Positions 21,941 through 27,899 of a stretch of DNA of 64,000 nt are shown here, one piece after another. Each line of letters opens with the position of its first letter. Position 1 is the first letter of the stretch. The position numbers and the translations under genes were made by a program. The notes beneath the pieces were generated by a model that was not told the origin of the DNA, did not search any database, and saw only the letters and a list, made by a program, of their open reading frames with translations. This stretch comes from Micromonospora rubida (lineage in GTDB: Bacteria > Actinomycetota > Actinomycetes > Mycobacteriales > Micromonosporaceae): NCBI RefSeq assembly GCF_009908295.1, contig NZ_JAAALO010000004.1, forward strand, positions 248,001 through 312,000, given 5' to 3'.

Positions 21941-22882
21941 CTACGCAGGGCCTCCCGATCGCCCCGGACGGACGCCGCCGGGGGCGTGCGGGAGCATGTC
22001 GATCTGGTACGCGGGGAGCGGGCCGGCGGACCGGGGCGTGGGCCACACCTGGTCGAGCCGGGGCGACCGGTGCCGACCGGCAGGGGCGTCGTTGGTCGTG
22101 GCCGGGGTGGCGGGGAGTTGCCCGGCTGCGGGCGGGACGGCGGGGAAGCGGCCGGTGTTCCACCCCCCGCGGGGCGGCCCGACCGGGGGCACGGACCCCC
22201 GCTGCCGTGGTACGTCCTCCGGGCGGGCCTCGCTACCGAGCGGGCGGTGCCGTGAGCTGCCCCGAACCGCCTGTCGAGCCGGCGCGTTGAGGGCGTGGCG
22301 CAGCAGCTCGTTCTCGGCCTGGTTGGCGGCCAGCTTCTTCCGCAGCAAGGCGTTCTCGCGCACCAGGTGGGCGATCGTCGTGCGGGTGCGCTCGTCGGGC
22401 CGGTCGGCGCCCGCCTCCGCGTCGAGGGCATCAAGGGCGTCGGGGTGCGCCGGGTCGGCCGTCCCGTGGCGCAGGCCCGACGGCGGGCGCTCGCCCCGGG
22501 CCGCCTCGTACAGCCGCGCGAAGTCACTGAACGTGGTCTCCCGGTCGGCCTCCGGAACGATGCACTCGACGACCAGGACCACGGTCAGCCATGGGGGTCC
22601 CTTCGTCTCGGCCGTGAAGTGCCGGGAGAGCCGCTTGCGCCAGGCATCCCGGTCGAGGCGGGGTCTGTCCCGGCAGATCCGCTCGGCCAGCCTGCTCCAG
22701 GTGTCGACCGCCCCGATCTCCGGGCAGCCCTCGACGAGGTCGCGCACCGCCAACCCGTACGCGGAGACCGCCGCTGACCCGTATCGGGCCTCGTACTCAT
22801 CGGCCAGCCGCTCGCGCGAGACGAGCGAGTGCCGCCGATGCCACCCCTGGGGCGGAGGTGACGTGCTGGTGTCGGAGGTCAT
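21941..22882 (-). CDS. Hypothetical regulator-like protein with C-terminal coiled coil
   Basis: A 313-residue protein not recognised as a known enzyme. The N-terminal 120 residues (a helical block with RLAERICRDRPRLDRDAWRKRLSRHF, then GPPWLTVVLVVECIVPEADR) resemble the HTH-like front end of actinobacterial NTPase and XRE-type regulators. A leucine-zipper-like coiled coil follows near residues 170-200 (IAHLVRENALLRKKLAANQ), then a Pro/Gly/Arg-rich tail with no predicted fold. It runs against the surrounding catabolic genes and interrupts the cluster. The tail may partly be low-complexity read-through. No membrane segment. It might be a DNA-binding accessory protein; confidence in that is low. 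Confidence 0.55.
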   Translation of the reverse strand: MTSDTSTSPPPQGWHRRHSLVSRERLADEYEARYGSAAVSAYGLAVRDLVEGCPEIGAVDTWSRLAERICRDRPRLDRDAWRKRLSRHFTAETKGPPWLTVVLVVECIVPEADRETTFSDFARLYEAARGERPPSGLRHGTADPAHPDALDALDAEAGADRPDERTRTTIAHLVRENALLRKKLAANQAENELLRHALNAPARQAVRGSSRHRPLGSEARPEDVPRQRGSVPPVGPPRGGWNTGRFPAVPPAAGQLPATPATTNDAPAGRHRSPRLDQVWPTPRSAGPLPAYQIDMLPHAPGGVRPGRSGGPA

Positions 22883-23227
22883 GCCGAACCTTTCGCAGAG
22901 CTGCCTGACTTGGGAACCGTCTTTCTACCCCCTCCCGTCAAACGGCGGACGCCGTGATGTGTGCCCACGGTCAGTTTCTGGCCGGGTCGTTGTCCGGGTA
23001 GGACGGTCGGTTTCCAGGCGGCAATTATCTCACGGACGCCGTGCGGGGCAACCGATCCGCGAGTATCCGATCCAGCCTCCACTTTGGCCGGCCGCCCGGG
23101 GTGACACCCGGCCAGAAGCGCGCGCGGACACCCGCGACCGGTCGTTGTTCCCGTCGTGGCCGGCCGCCGTCGAACTGCCAGGCGGCGTTTATCGGACGCG
23201 CATTTCTTCCGGTGGAAATCCCATCGG

Positions 23228-23238
23228 TGCAACTTGCA
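23228..23238. promoter_or_regulatory. TGCAACTTGCA palindrome before the small ORF
   Basis: The 11-base palindrome TGCAACTTGCA lies 16 bases upstream of the small ORF at 23255. The same motif with the other centre base, TGCAAGTTGCA, is found upstream of the XRE/DUF397 pair (38366-38376). AT-rich 11-mers are rare in DNA of this composition, so a shared regulator site is plausible. It overlaps a possible -10 (GCATAA). The rest of the gap from 22883 shows no gene. Confidence 0.4.
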
Positions 23239-23254
23239 TAACCGGGATGGAGAA

Positions 23255-23464
23255 ATGGGAAGAGGAAGAGCGAACAATGGCGTGCCGCCGCGCCTGGACC
23301 GTCGTCGCCTGGTCCGGTGCCTGCGGTCGGTGTCCCTGTTCACGGAGGGGGCGGTGGCGATGGCGCTGGCGCTGGGTCGAGAGGAGGCCGTCGCCTGCGC
23401 CGGGGCCCTCTCGGCCACGCTCCGCAGCGCTGCGGAGCTCCTGGAAGGGCCGGGGCAACGCTGA
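23255..23464 (+). CDS. Small hypothetical protein (69 residues)
   Basis: An ATG at 23255 opens a 69-codon frame with GGAG just upstream. The C-terminal half is a clean amphipathic helical stretch (SLFTEGAVAMALALGREEAV then SATLRSAAELLEG), unlike random GC-rich shadow frames, while the N-terminus is basic. A promoter-like region with the TGCAACTTGCA box lies before it and a 14-bp stem-loop lies after it. No family is recognised. Its placement next to the regulator-like gene at 21941, and the box shared with the XRE/DUF397 locus, hint at a developmental or regulatory role, which is inference. Confidence 0.4.
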   Translation: MGRGRANNGVPPRLDRRRLVRCLRSVSLFTEGAVAMALALGREEAVACAGALSATLRSAAELLEGPGQR

Positions 23465-23492
23465 CCCTGACGAAGGCGCGTGGGCACGTGGG

Positions 23493-23537
23493 CGAGGGGG
23501 CGAGGGGCGAGCCGACGCTGACTCCCTCGCCCCCTCG
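23493..23537 (+). terminator. 14-bp stem-loop after the small ORF
   Basis: CGAGGGGGCGAGGG (23493-23506) pairs perfectly with CCCTCGCCCCCTCG (23524-23537) across a 17-base loop, 29 bases after the stop of the small ORF. There is no T-tract, which is common for actinobacterial terminators. The remaining 226 bases before the HMG-CoA lyase gene hold GC-rich palindromic stretches but no gene that I can support. Confidence 0.5.
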
Positions 23538-23763
23538 ACACCTCGCCGCGCGTCGGCTCCGGCCTGCGCTGCCGTTCGTCGGCTCCGGCCCCGCCGTCGT
23601 CGCTCGTCGGCCGACAGGTGTTGCGCGGTGGGCTGGCGTCCGATGCCGGCATTCTGGTTCCCTGGGGGACCGCCGGTCGGCGGCACCGGCCGACCGGCCG
23701 CCTTCACGAGAGGCGGCGCCGCGCGCCGGCACTCCGGTAACCCGATGTCATAGCGAGGTGACC

Positions 23764-24684
23764 ATGAGCCAGATGCCCACAGCCGTGTCGATCCGCGAGG
23801 TCGGGCCGCGCGACGGGCTCCAGAACGAGGAGCCGGTCCCGGCCGAGGCCAAGGTCCGGCTGATCGACGCGCTCTCCCGCACCGGCGTACGCCGGATCGA
23901 GGCGGTGTCGTTCGTGCACCCCAAGGCCATCCCGCAGATGGCCGACGCGGACGAGGTGTGGCAGCGGGCCGCGAGGGTCGACGGGGTGCGCTACTCGGCG
24001 CTGGTGCCGAACACCCGGGGCGCCCAGCGCGCCCTCGCGGCCGGGTTCACCGAGGTCGAGGTGGTGGTCTCGGCCAGCGACACGCACAACCGGCGCAACG
24101 TCAACCGGTCCACCGACGAGTCGCTCGACGACATCGCGGAGCTGATCGACCTGCTGCACGGCGCCGGAGCGACCGCCGAGGTGATCGTGGCGACCAGCTT
24201 CGGCTGCCCGTACGAGGGGGACGTCGACCCCCTGCGGGTCGCCGGCATCGTCGACCGGGTGGTCCGCGACGGCGCGGACCGGGTCGCGTTCGGCGACACC
24301 ACGGGCATGGGTACGCCGCGTCGGGTCCGCGAGCTGCTGACCGCGGTACGTGACCGCAACGCCCATGTTCCGGTGCTGCTGCACTTCCACAACACCCGGG
24401 GCGCCGCGTTGGCGAACCTGCTGACCGCACTGGAGCTCGGGATCACCGAGTTCGACGCCAGCGTCGGCGGCCTCGGCGGCTGCCCGTACGCCCCGGGGGC
24501 CAGCGGCAACCTGGCCACCGAGGAGGCGGTGCACATGCTGCACGACATGGGCATCGACACGGGCATCGACCTGGACGCCCTGATCGAGGCAGCCGAGCTG
24601 GCGGAGCGCCTGCTCAACAAGAAGCTCCCCTCCGGCGTCCTCCGCGCCGGCCCCCGCACCCGCCTGACCCCCCTCCCCACCTAA
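23764..24684 (+). CDS. mvaB: Hydroxymethylglutaryl-CoA lyase
   Basis: A 306-residue TIM-barrel enzyme that splits HMG-CoA into acetoacetate and acetyl-CoA, the last step of leucine breakdown. The N-terminal SIREVGPRDGLQNEE metal/substrate loop and the strand FHNTRG are present. The HMG-CoA lyase signature GGCPYAPGASGN carries the catalytic cysteine at C240. This combination separates it from isopropylmalate or citramalate synthases. ATG 23764 has GAGGTG upstream. Together with the carboxylase and acyl-CoA dehydrogenase genes it matches the accD1-accC-mvaB-acdH group of Streptomyces coelicolor, but here the order is broken up. Confidence 0.92.
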   Translation: MSQMPTAVSIREVGPRDGLQNEEPVPAEAKVRLIDALSRTGVRRIEAVSFVHPKAIPQMADADEVWQRAARVDGVRYSALVPNTRGAQRALAAGFTEVEVVVSASDTHNRRNVNRSTDESLDDIAELIDLLHGAGATAEVIVATSFGCPYEGDVDPLRVAGIVDRVVRDGADRVAFGDTTGMGTPRRVRELLTAVRDRNAHVPVLLHFHNTRGAALANLLTALELGITEFDASVGGLGGCPYAPGASGNLATEEAVHMLHDMGIDTGIDLDALIEAAELAERLLNKKLPSGVLRAGPRTRLTPLPT

Positions 24685-24743
24685 CCCCCTAACCCCCACC
24701 CAACCCGGCCCCCGGCCGCCCCCCAGCCCCCGGCCGACCCCGA

Positions 24744-24799
24744 TGATCAAGAGGTTTGCGTCAGGATTCCCGCCCATCCTGACGCAAACCTCTTGATCA
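24744..24799. repeat. 24-bp perfect inverted repeat with 8-base loop
   Basis: The arms 24744-24767 (beginning TGATCAAGAGGTTTGCGTC) and 24776-24799 are exact reverse complements, with loop TCCCGCCC. The element is AT-richer than its surroundings, lies between two same-strand genes, and is not followed by T residues. It looks more like an interspersed palindromic repeat than an ordinary terminator; I recall similar GATCAAGAGGTTTGCGTC palindromes between Micromonospora genes but cannot check. Confidence 0.85.
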
Positions 24800-24869
24800 C
24801 CGCCTCAGTGGAGGGCGGAGGGGTGGGGTGGGGTGGTGGGTCGCGGGGGGTGGGGGGATGCGCTAGCCT

Positions 24870-24879
24870 AACGATCGTT
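24870..24879. promoter_or_regulatory. AACGATCGTT palindrome, probable TetR-type operator over promoter
   Basis: A perfect 10-base palindrome AACGATCGTT lies 66 bases before the carboxyltransferase start. It is joined to a -10-like TAGCCT just upstream (24864-24869). Such sites are typical of TetR-family repressors of acyl-CoA genes, and a TetR gene begins this cluster. Binding by that regulator is inference. Confidence 0.45.
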
Positions 24880-24944
24880 CAGGTTGGATGTCGGGCGGTT
24901 GTTCACAAGGCCGCGCGGCCGGGGCAGGCGGCGAGGGAGTCGGC

Positions 24945-26477
24945 GTGACGCTCGACGGTGAGGCACTGGAGCAGCTGCGCAAGCGCGCCCGGTCCGGCGG
25001 TGCGGACAAGTACCACGCGGCGAACGCCGCCAAGGGAAAGCTCTTCGCCCGCGAGCGGGTGGCGCTCCTGGTCGACGAGGGCTCCTTCGTCGAGGACGGC
25101 CTGTACGCCAACGCGCTGGCCGAGGGCCTGCCCGCCGACGGCGTGGTCACCGGCACCGCCACCATCGACGGCCGGCAGGTCTGCCTGATGGCCAACGACT
25201 CCACGGTCAAGGCCGGAAGCTGGGGCGCGCGTACCGTCGAGAAGATCATCCGGATCATCGAGCGGGCGTACTCGACCGGGGTGCCGATGGTCTACCTGGT
25301 CGACTCGGCCGGCGCCCGGATCACCGACCAGGTCGACCTGTTCCCCGGCCGGCGCGGCGCCGGGAAGATCTTCTGGAACCAGGTCCGCGCGTCCGGCTCG
25401 ATTCCGCAGGTGTGCGCCCTGTTCGGGCCGAGCGCGGCCGGCGGGGCGTACATTCCGGCGTTCTGCGACGTGGTGGCGATGGTGGACGGCAACGCCAGCA
25501 TGTATCTCGGCTCCGACCGGATGGTCGAGATGGTCACCGGGGAGAAGACCACCCTGGAGGCGATGGGCGGGGCCAAGGTGCACTGCGCCGAGTCGGGCGT
25601 CGGGCACTTCCTCTGCAAGACGGAGGCGGACGCGCTCGACGTGGTCCGGCGCTACCTGTCGTACCTGCCGGCGAACTGGACGCAGCAGCCGCCGGCCGCC
25701 GAGGCGCTGCCCGCCCCGGAGAAGGCCGACCTGGCCGCGCTCGTCCCGGCCAGCGAGCGGCAGGCGTTCGACATGCGCCGGTACGTCCGGGGCCTGCTCG
25801 ACGACGGTTCCTTCTTCGAGATCCAGGCGCTCTGGGCCAGGGAGCTGACCATCGGCTTCGGCCGGTTGAACGGCGAGGTCGTCGGCGTGGTCGCCAACAA
25901 CTCGATGTTCAAGGGCGGGGTGCTCTTCGTCGACTCGGCCGACAAGGCGACCCGGTTCGTGCAGCTCTGCGACGCGTTCAACGTGCCGCTGCTGTTCCTG
26001 TCCGACGTGCCCGGGTTCATGGTCGGCAGCGCGGTGGAGAAGCAGGGCATCATCCGGCACGGGGCGAAGATGATCACCGCGATCTCCGAGGCGACCGTAC
26101 CCAAGATCTGCGTGGTGGTGCGCAAGGCGTACGGCGCGGGCCTGTACGCGATGGCCGGCCCCGGCTTCGAGCCGGACGCCACGATCGCCCTGCCCACCGC
26201 GAAGATCGCGGTGATGGGCGCGGAGGCCGCGGTCAACGCCGTCTACGCCAACAAGATCGCCGCCATCGCCGACGAGGCCGAGCGGGCCGCCTTCGTCGCC
26301 GCGAAGCGCGAGGAGTACGAGCGGGACATCGACATCGTCCGGCTCGCCAGCGAGCTGGTGGTCGACGCGATCGTGGAGCCGCACGAGCTGCGCGCCGAAC
26401 TGGTCCGCCGGTTTACCGCCGCCCGCACCAAGGACCGGCACTTCTCCCGCCGCAGGCACGGCGTCACCCCGGTCTGA
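24945..26477 (+). CDS. Acyl-CoA carboxylase beta chain (methylcrotonyl-CoA carboxylase-like)
   Basis: A 510-residue carboxyltransferase that moves the carboxyl group from carboxybiotin to an acyl-CoA, most likely 3-methylcrotonyl-CoA. Both crotonase-type halves are present: the N-half with VYLVDSAGARITDQVDLFPG and FGPSAAGGAYIPAFCD, the C-half with LSDVPGFMVGSAVEKQG and the oxyanion-hole glycines in VVRKAYGAGLYAMAGPGFEP. The N-terminal KLFARERVALLVDEGSF is the family start. The GTG at 24945 is preceded by GAGGGAG at 6-base spacing. Size and context match mycobacterial AccD1 and SCO2776. It is followed after 90 bases by the acyl-CoA dehydrogenase gene, probably one transcript from the promoter near 24870. 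Confidence 0.9.
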   Translation: MTLDGEALEQLRKRARSGGADKYHAANAAKGKLFARERVALLVDEGSFVEDGLYANALAEGLPADGVVTGTATIDGRQVCLMANDSTVKAGSWGARTVEKIIRIIERAYSTGVPMVYLVDSAGARITDQVDLFPGRRGAGKIFWNQVRASGSIPQVCALFGPSAAGGAYIPAFCDVVAMVDGNASMYLGSDRMVEMVTGEKTTLEAMGGAKVHCAESGVGHFLCKTEADALDVVRRYLSYLPANWTQQPPAAEALPAPEKADLAALVPASERQAFDMRRYVRGLLDDGSFFEIQALWARELTIGFGRLNGEVVGVVANNSMFKGGVLFVDSADKATRFVQLCDAFNVPLLFLSDVPGFMVGSAVEKQGIIRHGAKMITAISEATVPKICVVVRKAYGAGLYAMAGPGFEPDATIALPTAKIAVMGAEAAVNAVYANKIAAIADEAERAAFVAAKREEYERDIDIVRLASELVVDAIVEPHELRAELVRRFTAARTKDRHFSRRRHGVTPV

Positions 26478-26567
26478 CTGCCCCAGGGCGCCGCCACCGC
26501 GGCCAAGGATCGTCCCACCCGTCAGCGTCACGAGCGTCCGGCGGAGGAACCCGTACAGGAGGAACCG

Positions 26568-27722
26568 ATGGACTTCCGGCTCACCGACGAGCAAGAGGCG
26601 CTGCGGGAGAGCGTGCGGGACTTCGCCCGCGAGGCGGTCGCCCCGGTCATCGCCGAGCACTACGAGAAGCACACCTTCCCGTACGAGGTGGTCCGGCAGA
26701 TGGGCAAGATGGGCCTGTTCGGCCTGCCCTTCCCGGAGGAGCACGGCGGGATGGGTGGCGACTACTTCGCGCTCTGCCTCGCCCTGGAGGAGCTGGCCCG
26801 GGTCGATTCCAGCGTGGCGATCACCCTGGAGGCGGCGGTCTCCCTCGGCGTGATGCCGATCTTCCGGTTCGGCACCGCCGAGCAGAAGGCGCGGTGGCTG
26901 CCGAAGCTGGTCAGCGGCGAGGCCCTCGCGGGCTTCGGCCTCACCGAGCCCGGCACCGGCTCCGACGCCGCTGGCACCCAGACCCGGGCCGTCCTGGACG
27001 AGTCCACCGACGAGTGGGTGATCAACGGCTCGAAGGCGTTCATCACCAACTCGGGCACCGACATCACCGCCCTGGTGACGGTCACCGCCGTCACCGGCAT
27101 CCGGCCGGACGGCGCCAAGGAGCTGTCCACGATCATCGTCCCGTCCGGCACCCCTGGCTTCACGGTCGCCCCGGGCTACTCCAAGGTCGGCTGGAACGCC
27201 TCGGACACCCACGAGCTGACCTTCGACGACTGCCGGGTCCCGGCGGCCAACCTGCTCGGCGAGCGCGGCCGGGGCTTCGCCCAGTTCCTGCGCATCCTCG
27301 ACGAGGGCCGGATCGCGATCGCCGCCCTCGCCGTCGGCCTCGCCCAGGGCTGCGTCGACGAGTCGCTGAAGTACGCGAAGGAGCGCCAGGCGTTCGGCCA
27401 GCCGATCGGCAACTACCAGGCCATCCAGTTCAAGATCGCCGACATGGAGCTGAAGGCGCACACCGCCCGCCTCGCGTACTACGACGCGGCGGCCCGGATG
27501 CTGGCCGGCGAGCCGTTCAAGCGGCAGGCGGCGATCGCCAAGCTGCACGCCAGCACGATCGCCGTGGACAACGCCCGCGAGGCCACCCAGATCCACGGCG
27601 GCTACGGCTTCATGAACGAATATCCGGTGGCCCGGTTCTGGCGGGACTCCAAGATCCTGGAGATCGGCGAGGGCACCAGCGAGGTCCAGCGCATGATCAT
27701 CGCCCGCGACCTCGGCCTGTGA
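26568..27722 (+). CDS. acdH: Acyl-CoA dehydrogenase, AcdH-like (branched-chain)
   Basis: A 384-residue FAD enzyme that oxidises acyl-CoA to the 2-enoyl-CoA. The family signatures are FGLTEPGTGSDAAGTQT (near residue 125), FGQPIGNYQAIQFKIADMELKAH (near 280) and QIHGGYGFMNEYPVARFWRDSKILEIGEGTSE at the C-end. Glu of GEGT sits where medium-chain enzymes keep the catalytic base; isovaleryl-CoA dehydrogenases use another site, so the enzyme is better compared with S. coelicolor AcdH (SCO2779), used in valine and isoleucine breakdown. AGGAGG lies just before the ATG. It closes the catabolic cluster; a 21-base imperfect direct repeat follows the stop. Confidence 0.9.
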   Translation: MDFRLTDEQEALRESVRDFAREAVAPVIAEHYEKHTFPYEVVRQMGKMGLFGLPFPEEHGGMGGDYFALCLALEELARVDSSVAITLEAAVSLGVMPIFRFGTAEQKARWLPKLVSGEALAGFGLTEPGTGSDAAGTQTRAVLDESTDEWVINGSKAFITNSGTDITALVTVTAVTGIRPDGAKELSTIIVPSGTPGFTVAPGYSKVGWNASDTHELTFDDCRVPAANLLGERGRGFAQFLRILDEGRIAIAALAVGLAQGCVDESLKYAKERQAFGQPIGNYQAIQFKIADMELKAHTARLAYYDAAARMLAGEPFKRQAAIAKLHASTIAVDNAREATQIHGGYGFMNEYPVARFWRDSKILEIGEGTSEVQRMIIARDLGL

Positions 27723-27728
27723 ACGGAA

Positions 27729-27775
27729 CGGCCCCTCGCTGACGCCTGTCTGCGCGGCCCTTCGCTGACGCCTGT
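27729..27775. repeat. Two 21-base direct repeats (one mismatch)
   Basis: CGGCCCCTCGCTGACGCCTGT (27729-27749) recurs with one change at 27755-27775, five bases apart, immediately after the acyl-CoA dehydrogenase stop. It is non-coding and could be a slippage duplication. Confidence 0.7.
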
Positions 27776-27899
27776 GGCACGGGCGGGAACACGGCCGGCC
27801 GCAGCCGGCGGCGGGACTGTCGGATATCCGTGCCCCGAGGCGTCGGCAGGGCGACGGTTGCCTGCCGACCGTCACACCCGATCCGTACCCTTCCTGCCC

